From Nitrospira sp. (GTDB lineage: Bacteria > Nitrospirota > Nitrospiria > Nitrospirales > UBA8639), in the NCBI GenBank assembly GCA_020430245.1, contig JAGQKG010000011.1:1-35348 (forward strand): 35,348 nucleotides of DNA. The letters run 5' to 3'. Of this stretch, positions 1 through 8,831 are shown in pieces. The notes below the pieces were generated by a model. It did no database searches and was not told where the DNA came from. It saw only the letters and a program-made list of their open reading frames with translations. The first letter of the stretch is position 1. Every line of letters begins with the position of its first letter. Position numbers and translations under genes: made by a program.

Positions 1-465
1 GGCCATGGCCTGTCCCAATGCCGCTCCTCGTCCATGTCCGACATGCAATGGACCGGTCGGATTCGCACTCACAAACTCCAGGAGAATGCGCTTCCCTGCT
101 CCAATTTGGCTGGTCCCATACGACGATCCATTTTCCTGAATCATCCGTAGAACCTGAATCCACCTGAGGGGATGGAGAGTCAAATTCAAAAATCCTGGAG
201 AGGCAACATCAACGCGGATAAATACATCTGAAAATTGCGCACGAAGTCCTGTAGCTAACCGCTCGGCTACTTTTAAAGGTGGTTGTCGAACCTGTGAAGC
301 CAATGTCATCGCAACACTAGAAGAGAAGTCTCCCCATTCAGGTCGTTTTGGAGGTTCCACAACAATGGTTGGAGTCGTGTTCAGACTTAACTCGCCAGAT
401 TCCTTAACTCTTTCTAGAATAACCGCGATGGCTTCTATAACTTGATTTTGGATAAACTTATCCAC
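1..465 (-). CDS. argS: Arginyl-tRNA synthetase, N-terminal part (cut by window edge)
   Basis: Charges tRNA-Arg with arginine in the cytoplasm (class I aminoacyl-tRNA synthetase). I translated this strand by hand: 155 residues are open to the window edge. The N-terminal half is the tRNA-binding Arg_S N-domain, with the segment PPKRPEWGDFSS. Near residues 137-150 is the family signature SANPTGPLHVGHGRG, which contains the HIGH-type nucleotide-binding motif. The start is a GTG at 463-465, preceded by AGGA about nine bases upstream; there is no ATG nearby. The rest of the enzyme, including KMSKS, lies outside the window. It follows the glycosyltransferase gene after 68 bases and is probably co-transcribed with it. 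Confidence 0.93.
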   Translation of the reverse strand, partial: MDKFIQNQVIEAIAVILERVKESGELSLNTTPTIVVEPPKRPEWGDFSSSVAMTLASQVRQPPLKVAERLATGLRAQFSDVFIRVDVASPGFLNLTLHPLRWIQVLRMIQENGSSYGTSQIGAGKRILLEFVSANPTGPLHVGHGRGAALGQAMA

Positions 466-533
466 TCAGAAACATCCTATCTATGCAGAATATATGAGTT
501 TTTTAATAAACGCGGCGAATGTAACACAGCATT

Positions 534-1613
534 CTAACTAAGGCAAGACACAGTGAAAGCCTCATCAACACACTCAAAGGTTGGATAGGTCACGGCTGCC
601 TTCTCTCCACATAACACCCCTTCCACCCTTTTAAGGACTTCAAGTGGAGAAATAGAAAGGCATTGTTTATCCGTACAGCTCGCAATGGACGCTTTCCCAC
701 TGCAGTAACAGGATTTTCGCAGCACGGTTACATGTGTTCCCCTCGGTGCCCACTTTGCCGGATCAGTGGGTCCAAACAACAAAACCGAAGGGATTCCCAA
801 ATTTGCAGCTAAATGCGACAGTCCGGAATCATGTCCAATAAATATTTGAGCATATTGTAAATATTGCGCGGCTTGAAGCAGAACCGTTTCTGTCAGGATG
901 GCATACTCAAGATGAGCCAGTAGGCGTTGAACATTTCGTAGAGAGTCATTATCTGCGGGTCCTCCTACAAGACACATTTTAACTTTCGGTTGTCCCCTCA
1001 TCAGATCCTTGATAATACACGCCCATAACCCTGGAGAGGCACATTTGTAGAGACTGCCGCTTCCAGGATGGAGAACGATAAGCGGCTCTTTAATGGAAAA
1101 TGTCGCTCTTTTTGAGTCTAATTTGGGAAAAACAAGGGGACCTGTCAAATTTTCGTTTGATTCTATGTCACACGGGACCTGTGTCGTCTGGAGCCAGGGT
1201 TGAAGGATTTCGACATACCGATCAACCATATGATTATTAACCAATGTCGTGTCATGAGGTGACCGAAGAATCCAATTTTGGATTCCCACCGCCTCCAACC
1301 AACTTTGCCAAAGACCATCTGTGTCTTCCAACCAACCTATCGCTCTATCGCAACGAGAGATAAGCGACAGAAATTTTTCCTGATAGGAGGCGTTAGTCCC
1401 ACGATAGGCCAAAAATTCCAGACTATCAAATGAATAGGACTGAGAAACTTCCTGCGCCTCCACAAACACGTCACCTAATTCCTTATGTCCGAACCAAATC
1501 AGGCGATGCCCAGGAAATGTAGTTTTTAATGCCCGAAGAGCGGGCAGAGCCAATAACCCATCCCCTAATGCTCCAGGATGGAAAATCAATAAATTTTTTC
1601 CGGTAAAAAGCAT
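534..1613 (-). CDS. Glycosyltransferase family 9 (ADP-heptose:LPS heptosyltransferase-like)
   Basis: Likely transfers a heptose or related sugar to lipopolysaccharide core at the cytoplasmic face of the inner membrane. The 359-residue length is normal for family GT9. The N-terminus carries the Rossmann-type acceptor motif HPGALGDGLLALPALRAL (residues 12-29). The C-terminal half has HPGSGS (near 182) and the nucleotide-sugar-binding segment GHDSGLSHLAANLGIP (near 260-275), followed by LFGPTDPAKWAP. The ATG at 1611-1613 lies four bases after the mobA stop, so the two genes are probably co-translated. The exact sugar and acceptor cannot be read from sequence. Confidence 0.85.
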   Translation of the reverse strand: MLFTGKNLLIFHPGALGDGLLALPALRALKTTFPGHRLIWFGHKELGDVFVEAQEVSQSYSFDSLEFLAYRGTNASYQEKFLSLISRCDRAIGWLEDTDGLWQSWLEAVGIQNWILRSPHDTTLVNNHMVDRYVEILQPWLQTTQVPCDIESNENLTGPLVFPKLDSKRATFSIKEPLIVLHPGSGSLYKCASPGLWACIIKDLMRGQPKVKMCLVGGPADNDSLRNVQRLLAHLEYAILTETVLLQAAQYLQYAQIFIGHDSGLSHLAANLGIPSVLLFGPTDPAKWAPRGTHVTVLRKSCYCSGKASIASCTDKQCLSISPLEVLKRVEGVLCGEKAAVTYPTFECVDEAFTVSCLS

Positions 1614-1617
1614 GCCA

Positions 1618-2238
1618 TTATCTCAAGTGAGAAGCGGCTTTTCTGGCAAATTCATAATCAGAGGGAGTATTGATATTCAGAAATGAATATCCATATGGAT
1701 CGATGTCTTTGAATAGAGATTCATCAACAATTTGAACAGACAAAGACGGGTCATTAACTAAACTTTGAATTCGAAGATTCCCGTCATGAATCATCTGCTC
1801 CAAAATGAAGGAGCATCGTTTGGAATATCGTCCGTGAAGAGGCTGATATCCGTGCGAAAGTTTGACCATCAACACATCACTTTCAGGAAGTTCACAAAAC
1901 CTGGAAATGACAACAGAATTTAGAAATGGCATATCGCAAGCCACGACGAAAACCGAAGATTGAGAGGCCTCCTTGATTCCGGTAAATAGTCCGCCTAAAG
2001 ACCCTTTTTTGGGAATGGCGTCAGTCACCAAACGGACTGGGAGATGCCCAGCCGGGTAGTCTTCTATCGCAGTCACCAGTAAGACCTCCTCAAATAAACT
2101 CCCTATGGTGAGACAAACTCTATCAAGAAATTTAGTTCCCATCCATTCAAGTCCACGTTTATCTTTTCCCATCCTCCGGCTTTGCCCCCCAGCCAAGACA
2201 ACGCCGGAAATATTTGAAAATTTTTTCATACTAGCCAT
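1618..2238 (-). CDS. mobA: Molybdenum cofactor guanylyltransferase MobA
   Basis: Attaches GMP to Mo-molybdopterin to make the (bis-)MGD cofactor needed by DMSO-reductase-family enzymes such as nitrite oxidoreductase, nitrate reductase and formate dehydrogenase. The 206-residue protein starts with the nucleotidyltransferase signature GVVLAGGQSRRMGKDK (residues 12-27). It also has the conserved KGSLGGLFTGI, FVVACDMPFL (metal-binding Asp) and a C-terminal NINTPSDYEFA, which is typical of MobA. Two ATG starts are possible, at 2238 and 2229, and neither has a clear ribosome binding site. The U-tract of the upstream operon's terminator touches the 2238 ATG. No Mo-enzyme gene is in this window. Confidence 0.9.
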   Translation of the reverse strand: MASMKKFSNISGVVLAGGQSRRMGKDKRGLEWMGTKFLDRVCLTIGSLFEEVLLVTAIEDYPAGHLPVRLVTDAIPKKGSLGGLFTGIKEASQSSVFVVACDMPFLNSVVISRFCELPESDVLMVKLSHGYQPLHGRYSKRCSFILEQMIHDGNLRIQSLVNDPSLSVQIVDESLFKDIDPYGYSFLNINTPSDYEFARKAASHLR

Positions 2239-2267
2239 AAAAAAAGGGGGTGGTTACCCACCCCCTT
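2239..2267 (-). terminator. Rho-independent terminator of oxidase operon A
   Basis: On the minus strand a 10-bp GC-rich stem (arms 2244-2253 and 2258-2267) with a four-base loop is followed by seven U. It lies just past the stop codon of the di-haem/haem b cytochrome gene. The U-tract ends directly at the mobA ATG, which is unusual: mobA must be reached by read-through or from a promoter within the preceding gene. Confidence 0.88.
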
Positions 2268-2302
2268 CCTTCTTTCGGAGAATTCCGAATATTACAACTG
2301 CG

Positions 2303-4129
2303 TTAGACTTTACCCTTGCGTCTATTGGCTCGCCGAGTCAAAATCCACCCTTCAACGAGAACCAACCCAATGGCAGCCAATGTCGGATAAATATACGTTT
2401 CTTTTTCAATAGGTGGCTCTAACACAAGATAATAAAATGCGGAGACAGCCATCTTTCGACCAACATCTCCATTATGCCCATCCCACACAAAGAAATTGAT
2501 GGGAATATATTTCCCCAATTCAATGTAGGCATCTTCTTCATAGTCACCTTTGAGCGGTCGGGTTATGATAACTGTCCATCGCCCATTTGCCCATTCCGCT
2601 TTCACAACTTTCAGTTGTTCGGTAAAATCGTCACGATCTTCAAAATCTACATCCCACCCTTCACCCTGGTAGGCTTTCAGTTCGCCATCAGCCGTCCATT
2701 TGGCTATGTCAACCGGAAACCCCTCATCTCCCCAAAAGTACCTTGGCTTTCGAGGAGCAGGCAATTCCTGCCATTTTATGGGAAATTGGAAAGCCAGCCC
2801 ATCATTAAATACTTGATAGGCAGTTTGTTTGGCGGCAATGGATTCAGGATGCTCAGGGTCATCAGCAAACAATGAACCACCTGGAGCCTGTTCCTCAATT
2901 CCATAATCACCGAGATTCACTTCATATGGCTCCCAGTCGACACTATCTTTCTGTACGCTCTTTGTCCTGTCATCCCAACGGAACATAAAAGAGATATGGG
3001 TTTCGTTGTACAATGATTGAATCCAAACATCGTCAATTCTGGTAACAAAGTTTCGTGGCTTGTGGGTGATCTGCCCCCCCATCGCCACAATCCTACGATC
3101 AACCAGATTCCACCGTTCATCATGCTCATCAGCTGGCAGTTCCCCCTCAACGAATTTTGAAGGAATCACGAAATCAACTTTTGGCTTATCCGTTAAAGGA
3201 TCTATCGCCCTAGGTTTAGCTGCCACTAAAGCTGCCGCAATTTCATCGGTGACATTTCCACCGGCAATATCGACATCTTTATCCCGTTCGCATAGATGAT
3301 TGACATAATTAGCAATGTGCCACCGATCTTCGACCGTAGTATTATCGGCGAACGAAGGCATAGGTGTTCCACTCACCCCTGTTGAAAAAGTTCTAAATAT
3401 GTTCTTCACATTGTAGGCATCCTGCCGACTCCCTCTAAAATTCCAACATTTATGCCAATCAGCAGGTTGAATGGAAAAACCCCAGTCATCTTTCAGATTG
3501 AAGGCATTCCCATCTCCCCGACCTTCCAATCCATGACATTCTATACACTTCATTTCTTTCACAAGTTCTGAACCACGTTTCACCGATTCTGCGGTAGGAG
3601 GTACGGGTTGGATGGTCTCCAATTGCAGCACATGAAATTCTTCAAATTCGGTATCTTGCCAACTACGATCCTTAACTAGTTCCGTCGTTACAAATGCCAA
3701 AACATCCCTACGCTGATCCTCAGTTAGAATTCCTTCCCAAGACGGCATGGCCGAACCCGGCAACCCATGAGTCACGGTTTGGAACAAGTCAACATCAATG
3801 AGGGGCAATTCCCCGCTTGCTGTATGACGAATCTTAAAGGTACCGGCATTAAAATTACGAGGTCGCGGCCAAAGACGATCTGCCCCCGGCCCATCCCCCG
3901 CTCCGTTAACCCCATGACACCAGACACATTTGGTGAAATACACTCGTTTCCCTGCTTCAACTTGTTCCGCAGAAGGAGGGGATGGACGACTTCCTTCGGC
4001 AAATCCTTCCGCCATTTCTGCGTGTGACGTGGTAGTGAAGCTTAGTCCACCCATGAGGAGACTAAAACTGAGGAGCCAGGCTCCAAGGCCACCCCCACCA
4101 TACTTGGTTGGTGTCGTCGATTCATTCAT
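2303..4129 (-). CDS. Secreted di-haem cytochrome c with C-terminal ethylbenzene-dehydrogenase-type haem b domain
   Basis: Probable periplasmic electron-transfer protein anchored in the membrane by its C-terminus. Numbered from the ATG at 4129 (608 residues): signal peptide about 17-37; haem c motif CVWCH at 68-72 with likely axial Met at MPSW; second haem c motif CIECH at 195-199 with MPSF; then an EB_dh domain at about 330-575, the fold of haem b gamma subunits of type II DMSO-reductase enzymes (EbdC, ClrC, NxrC); a membrane helix at 580-598; and a basic tail. Two starts have good ribosome binding sites: ATG 4129 (GAGGA) and ATG 4177 (GGGAGG, 16 residues longer). I prefer 4129 because it gives a more normal signal peptide. 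It is the last gene of oxidase operon A. Fusion of haem c and EB_dh domains next to an oxidase suggests it feeds electrons to the oxidase (inference). Confidence 0.85.
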   Translation of the reverse strand: MNESTTPTKYGGGGLGAWLLSFSLLMGGLSFTTTSHAEMAEGFAEGSRPSPPSAEQVEAGKRVYFTKCVWCHGVNGAGDGPGADRLWPRPRNFNAGTFKIRHTASGELPLIDVDLFQTVTHGLPGSAMPSWEGILTEDQRRDVLAFVTTELVKDRSWQDTEFEEFHVLQLETIQPVPPTAESVKRGSELVKEMKCIECHGLEGRGDGNAFNLKDDWGFSIQPADWHKCWNFRGSRQDAYNVKNIFRTFSTGVSGTPMPSFADNTTVEDRWHIANYVNHLCERDKDVDIAGGNVTDEIAAALVAAKPRAIDPLTDKPKVDFVIPSKFVEGELPADEHDERWNLVDRRIVAMGGQITHKPRNFVTRIDDVWIQSLYNETHISFMFRWDDRTKSVQKDSVDWEPYEVNLGDYGIEEQAPGGSLFADDPEHPESIAAKQTAYQVFNDGLAFQFPIKWQELPAPRKPRYFWGDEGFPVDIAKWTADGELKAYQGEGWDVDFEDRDDFTEQLKVVKAEWANGRWTVIITRPLKGDYEEDAYIELGKYIPINFFVWDGHNGDVGRKMAVSAFYYLVLEPPIEKETYIYPTLAAIGLVLVEGWILTRRANRRKGKV

Positions 4130-4190
4130 GACTATCCTCTTTTCAAAATGTCCCGTATAGGATTGATTTCCATACATTTCCGCGTCCTCC

Positions 4191-5159
4191 CTATTCCCAA
4201 GTCCGCGGGTAATACCCGGTGTGCCAGTATTCAAACATGATGACTTTCCATATTTCATCGACGGTTAAATGCTGTTCCCAAGGAGGCATAACCGACGCCC
4301 ATGGAAATCCTTCCCCAGGAAGACCAATTCCTCCTTTAGCCACTCGCCAAAATACGAAGGTCTCTTGAAGCTGGGCAATCGTTCCGGCATCTGTAAAATT
4401 GGCAGGAATCGGATTAAATGCAAAAGCCCAAAGACCGCGGCCGTTCAAATTATCCCCGTGACAGAAATGGCAATTTTGGAAAAAAATTTCCCCACCTTCC
4501 CGAACGTGCTTGATGTAACCCTTGGCATTTGGGTCCCATGGGTTATCTTCCGGGTTTTTCACATCCTTCATCAGTCGTCCCATATCTTGGCTGACGATGT
4601 GGGCATTACTGTAGGCTTGGTCGTATTTCCCTTCTGGATTAATACGATACGGATTCGCAGCCGTTTGCAAGACATATGTTTTTCCGTGCACTTTGGTAGT
4701 TGCCGGTGGGGCTGGATGCACGGTCCTCAATTCAATGGGTTCATCAAAACTTGGGAGGAAGGAATTATAAGCAAAACCCCAGAGCCCGATTGGTAATAAT
4801 ATTAAAAGGGCCGTTCGGAGAAACTTAGTCATTCCTGTGTTTGCGTCCAAAACATTGATGATAGGCCGTTTAAATTCCTCCCACTCCTGCTGCGAACCCG
4901 AAACCCACATAAAAATTCCACAGGCCGACACTGTGCCATAAATAGCTCGAACGCTAAATGGAATGGGCGGATAGATTCGGTACTTGAGATAGAACAAATT
5001 CACAAAACACCAGACAAAGATTCCTGCCCAAAACTTTGGCAAACCCATGCCTGCTCTTTTGAGAGAATAGTTGATAATAGAAAATACAAGGATGCAGACC
5101 GCTAACTCTGAAATCATCTGCATCGGCATGTAGCCTTCAACAAGTTTAAGCCACGTCAT
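4191..5159 (-). CDS. Membrane-anchored mono-haem cytochrome c
   Basis: A 322-residue protein with an N-terminal block of about four membrane helices (roughly 12-32, 43-59, 70-87 and 114-132), followed by a periplasmic cytochrome c domain. The haem motif CHFCH is at 230-234 and a likely axial Met is in SVMPPW near 291. The ATG at 5159 lies 45 bases downstream of the previous gene's stop. It sits between the two-haem membrane cytochrome and the haem b/haem c cytochrome in oxidase operon A, so it is probably a subunit of that oxidase complex. I do not recognise a named family for the membrane part. Confidence 0.82.
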   Translation of the reverse strand: MTWLKLVEGYMPMQMISELAVCILVFSIINYSLKRAGMGLPKFWAGIFVWCFVNLFYLKYRIYPPIPFSVRAIYGTVSACGIFMWVSGSQQEWEEFKRPIINVLDANTGMTKFLRTALLILLPIGLWGFAYNSFLPSFDEPIELRTVHPAPPATTKVHGKTYVLQTAANPYRINPEGKYDQAYSNAHIVSQDMGRLMKDVKNPEDNPWDPNAKGYIKHVREGGEIFFQNCHFCHGDNLNGRGLWAFAFNPIPANFTDAGTIAQLQETFVFWRVAKGGIGLPGEGFPWASVMPPWEQHLTVDEIWKVIMFEYWHTGYYPRTWE

Positions 5160-5204
5160 TCTTCCTTACTCCTTATAAAGGGTTATCCCCTAAATTAATA
5201 TTTC

Positions 5205-6518
5205 TTATTCTTTTGGAGGTAAAGGTTGGCCTTCTTTTAATTGTGCCAAGTAATCGACCATTTTACTAAGAGCCCCGCCTGTCAGTCTTACACCGAAATC
5301 CTTTGGCATTTGATTGTCAGGAAAATCCTTCACTACGTAGGCACTTGGGTTTAAGATCGATTCGGTAATGTACTCCTTTGGCGATTTTGCCTTACCCTGA
5401 TACCCTGGATCTTTAAGACGATTGGGGGCATTCGATCCCTCCATCAGAAGAGGACCGACTTTTCCCGTGGCGCCTTCAATCCCTGGAATCGTATGGCAAG
5501 CCGGACAGCCAGCTTTCATGAAAAGCTTGTCATATGGTTCGCTACCGTCCGCCAAAAGATTTCCGCCACCACCACCTGCTTCCTCTTCTCCACCTGCAGA
5601 GGGGCGTTCGGCTTCCGGAATAAATTTTTCATATGAAGCTACAATTTCATCATAGGATGGAGATTCCTTCCCTTCACGCGTATACATCCATGTATCAACA
5701 GCGGCCAATTCCCCCAAGGTTAATGATATTGGTGGCTTATGAATTTTTGGCATGGGACTTACCGTATCGTTCGAACCTTTGACACCAAACCCTGTCACTA
5801 CAAAGCAACTCGGACATGCATGAGATTCCGCAATGTATTCTTGGGCATTTGTTGCCGTTCCAGAACCTTCAAATGCTTCCTTTTGCTCCGTAGTTCGAGC
5901 AGCGGCATTGTTCATGTGATAATTAGGCTCATTTAATCTCTCAGTTGATCTATCTGGTATTCCAAAGAGGTTAGGTGCCCGTTCACTTAAAAATCCCTGC
6001 TGGAATCCGTGGCACAAGGGGCACTGCCCCTTTCCAATTGCACCTTGGGTCTTACTTTGCCCAATTCCCCCAAAGATGATTTTTTCTCCTTCATCACCCA
6101 ACTGCTGTGGCGACATACTTTGAAAATCAAGCTTAACGACAGGGGGAGGAAACCCTCCCTCAACCTGAGGCAACCAATTTCCATACCCGGAAAGCGCAGC
6201 TGCCACAAAAAACATAAAACCTCCAATTTTCATGAGGGCACTAATATTAGGAAAATAAAGTCCCATCACGAAAGCCATAATAGTGATCATGACCAGAGAT
6301 ACCGGCAACAACCGACTTTCCCCTTCAAAATTGTGCGTATAATTGGAGATTGCGATAAACGCTAAAAAGGCACAAAATATTCCAATTATTGTCTGGAAAC
6401 TCGCTTGCTTCTTTTTTACCGGGTCCGAAATTGTTGCCTGAAAATACAGCAACAGCCCAACCAGCATTAATAACACTGGCCAACCCATTCCTATCGCCCG
6501 TCCCAATAACTCAACCAC
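5205..6518 (-). CDS. Membrane-anchored di-haem cytochrome c
   Basis: Start chosen at GTG 6518 because GGAGG sits eight bases upstream; the longer TTG start at 6533 would overlap that site. The protein has 437 residues. About four membrane helices (13-27, 45-60, 73-90, 97-112) are followed by two periplasmic cytochrome c domains: CPLCH at 166-170 with MP near 256, and CPACH at 338-342 with MP near 404. The domains are joined by a Gly/Glu-rich linker (about 307-320). The first domain also has the odd segment HACPSCF at 233-239, a C-x2-C not followed by His and so not a normal haem c site. Same membrane-plus-cytochrome layout as the next gene; likely a subunit of the CydA-like oxidase complex. 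Confidence 0.85.
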   Translation of the reverse strand: MVELLGRAIGMGWPVLLMLVGLLLYFQATISDPVKKKQASFQTIIGIFCAFLAFIAISNYTHNFEGESRLLPVSLVMITIMAFVMGLYFPNISALMKIGGFMFFVAAALSGYGNWLPQVEGGFPPPVVKLDFQSMSPQQLGDEGEKIIFGGIGQSKTQGAIGKGQCPLCHGFQQGFLSERAPNLFGIPDRSTERLNEPNYHMNNAAARTTEQKEAFEGSGTATNAQEYIAESHACPSCFVVTGFGVKGSNDTVSPMPKIHKPPISLTLGELAAVDTWMYTREGKESPSYDEIVASYEKFIPEAERPSAGGEEEAGGGGGNLLADGSEPYDKLFMKAGCPACHTIPGIEGATGKVGPLLMEGSNAPNRLKDPGYQGKAKSPKEYITESILNPSAYVVKDFPDNQMPKDFGVRLTGGALSKMVDYLAQLKEGQPLPPKE

Positions 6519-6585
6519 AGTGCAATCCTCCAACTTGGGGGCTGCTTATTGCAGCCCCACGATTGTTTGTAATTGTATTTCTCGT

Positions 6586-8553
6586 TTAATGACCAGTTGC
6601 AGACTGAGGAGTTGGAACTGGCTGCCCTGCGGGCGCAGGAACTGGTATTTTCTTCGCACCCAGTGTGCCTAACCAAAAGACAAACATAATACTGATCCAG
6701 AAAAACAGTACGTTAAACGAAATCACATTAGCGGCAAACCCAATGGTATGAGTATAGGCCCATGGTGAATTATCCCGCATAACTTCGTTGACGTGCCAAA
6801 ATAATCTCACCGAAGAACGGATATACCCCATCAATCCCATCATCCATGTAAATGCCGTTGCCAACATGATGATGGCATATTGGGAGCGTGGAGGAATCTG
6901 TCCCCACCTAATCGGGCCCAATTGCCTTCCATTTTTCAACATCGCCAGATTCAGTGGGGTCATTAACAGCAGGCAAGACAACGTTCCCGCTACCTGAGGA
7001 ACAGACAAGCCAATTCTGACGTTGGCAGGGATGAAATACCCGTAACACGCCAACCAAACATTGTTCAACTGCGCTATGACAAAGAAACATCCCATAAATA
7101 TATTGCCAAACTTAGCCCAACTAACCGTTGGCACCCTGTTACCTCGCTGATACCATATAAAACTCAAAACAGTCGTCATAATAATAGCATTAATGCCACC
7201 ATTTTTTGCTGACATCACACCATAATTCCCTAATACGGGATGCTGTTGACCACCCATGGCTTTCAATTCAGCAGGGGTCATGACGATCGTATGCGGTGTA
7301 ATAAAGACCAGAAGACCAACTACTAAAATAAACACGAGATACTTAATATATCTTTGGAATCGTTCTCCCCCGGTCATCCGACCAAGCGCTTGCCACAAGT
7401 AATAATTCGTGGTGAGAAATAGAATTCCAATCATGGTCGCTTGAATAATAAACAACCAAGCCAACAATCCACCCATGAGCGTAATACCCATTTGCTGTCG
7501 ATAAGCATACACCTCACGCATCAACCAATACCCTGCAAATGGTAGTGGGATTAAAAACGCCACCCCTAAACTCATTGCAATATAGCCCATCCAATCATAA
7601 TGCGCCCTCTCTTCGTCTGTCTTCGAAGAAAGGAAGCGATAGGCTGCATATGCTGCTACAACACCTCCACCAAATGCCATGTTTCCCAAAATCCTATGAA
7701 CATTCAGAGGATTCCACAATGCTGTATGAATTACATGCCAAATATTTCCAAGATATCGGCCCTGTTCATCAACCCCAGCTGGCGACATCATAAACGCGAT
7801 CCATGAATTGGCAAGGAACATTAGCACGGTTCCAATTACATTCAGAATAACGGACATGCTCAGGTGAACCCACTTCAGGACACCCTCCCTCATCTTATCC
7901 CAACCATAATAATAGATATAAAGGGTTGCGCTCTCCGCCACGAAAGTTAAAGCATAGATGTGCATGACTGGCCGGAATATGCTTGACAGATATCCAAAAA
8001 AGGCTGGATAGAGAGTCAAAAAGGTAAAAATCAGAATTCCACCCAAAATAGCTGTCAAGGAATAGGCCGTCAAACTGATCTTAATAAAATCATAAGCCAA
8101 TTGGTCATATTTCTTGGCCATGGCTTTGTCTTTACTTACCATCCCAGCAAACTCGATACACATACAAAAGATCGGCACAGCCAAAACGAAGCTACCATAA
8201 TACAGGTGCTGCTGGTTGGCTACCCAGAGCAGAACACGACTCTCGAAGTTATACCGGGGATAAAAAGTTTCGTTGTCGGCCGTGACGGGCGCCCCATCTC
8301 CAATTGCTGGGCCTTCTGTCTTGTAATAAACATCTCGGCCCATTTCAATCTTTTCCGGCTCACCCTCCTCACCTGCCTTTTGTGCAGCAACGACATCCGC
8401 AGGAGGACCACCGGCTGGAGCACCACCCCCACCTGCAACGGCGGTTACTGACAGGAAAATCGGCAACAAAAGCAGACCACCCATCACCATCAAAGCCGAT
8501 GCGGCCCAAAACTTTTTCTTCACCCGGGTCATTTGAATAAACAGGCGACCCAT
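6586..8553 (-). CDS. Extended CydA-like (cytochrome bd-like) oxidase subunit, copy A
   Basis: Probable haem-containing terminal oxidase subunit in the cytoplasmic membrane. Start at ATG 8553, preceded by AAGGAGGT; 655 residues, longer than ordinary CydA (about 450-520). A signal peptide or anchor lies at about 15-40. The CydA pattern R-x9-H (R106 to H116) matches the high-spin haem His. Also seen: an Ala/Phe-Glu helix with E207 and GWDK, LANSW...SPAG (248-260), VH286, and GYW...RE...RQQM (341-355), which resembles the GRQ loop. Roughly 200 extra residues with further helices and TPHTIVM (419-425) follow, giving about 14 membrane segments in all. No cydB is present. Cytochrome bd-like proteins of this kind are known from Nitrospira genomes. 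The electron donor is likely cytochrome c rather than quinol, judging from its neighbours (inference). Confidence 0.83.
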   Translation of the reverse strand: MGRLFIQMTRVKKKFWAASALMVMGGLLLLPIFLSVTAVAGGGGAPAGGPPADVVAAQKAGEEGEPEKIEMGRDVYYKTEGPAIGDGAPVTADNETFYPRYNFESRVLLWVANQQHLYYGSFVLAVPIFCMCIEFAGMVSKDKAMAKKYDQLAYDFIKISLTAYSLTAILGGILIFTFLTLYPAFFGYLSSIFRPVMHIYALTFVAESATLYIYYYGWDKMREGVLKWVHLSMSVILNVIGTVLMFLANSWIAFMMSPAGVDEQGRYLGNIWHVIHTALWNPLNVHRILGNMAFGGGVVAAYAAYRFLSSKTDEERAHYDWMGYIAMSLGVAFLIPLPFAGYWLMREVYAYRQQMGITLMGGLLAWLFIIQATMIGILFLTTNYYLWQALGRMTGGERFQRYIKYLVFILVVGLLVFITPHTIVMTPAELKAMGGQQHPVLGNYGVMSAKNGGINAIIMTTVLSFIWYQRGNRVPTVSWAKFGNIFMGCFFVIAQLNNVWLACYGYFIPANVRIGLSVPQVAGTLSCLLLMTPLNLAMLKNGRQLGPIRWGQIPPRSQYAIIMLATAFTWMMGLMGYIRSSVRLFWHVNEVMRDNSPWAYTHTIGFAANVISFNVLFFWISIMFVFWLGTLGAKKIPVPAPAGQPVPTPQSATGH

Positions 8554-8653
8554 TGGCCTACCTCCTTGTGAAAACGTGTTGTGTTTATACCCATCAAATT
8601 TACTAACAAAATTTCGAATTCTATTGGCCAATTTGAAATTGGATTATCTTTCT

Positions 8654-8770
8654 TTACCGGAACATATAGAAATAATCGAGCCCTTGGGCATCCATCAGAA
8701 CATAATCCAGCGTCTGAAAATACACAAAACATATCACCAATGAAACTATGACATACAGAACTGTCTGCAT
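8654..8770 (-). CDS. Small single-span membrane peptide (38 aa) of oxidase operon A
   Basis: Hand-translated ORF with a strong ribosome binding site (AAGGAGG, five bases before the ATG). The 38-residue product begins MQTVLYVIVSLVICF, one hydrophobic helix at about 3-18, and has an aromatic, acidic C-terminus ending YFYMFR. It lies between another tiny membrane gene and the CydA-like gene, all on the minus strand. Small peptides such as CydX are known subunits of bd oxidases, so this may be a small oxidase subunit, but I see no sequence match to CydX. Confidence 0.68.
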   Translation of the reverse strand: MQTVLYVIVSLVICFVYFQTLDYVLMDAQGLDYFYMFR

Positions 8771-8831
8771 GTGCTCCTCCTTGGGTCTAAGAGAATTAAA
8801 TGATTGTTTGATCTTTTGAAAGTCATGGTTT

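Noticed and set aside
5800-5830. A third haem c site (CPSC) in the di-haem cytochrome
   Set aside because: The residue after CPSC is Phe, not His, so covalent haem attachment at a standard site is not expected.
8529-8732. Minus-strand ORF of 67 codons near the oxidase start
   Set aside because: It overlaps the 38-residue peptide gene in another frame; the peptide gene has the better ribosome binding site and membrane-type composition.
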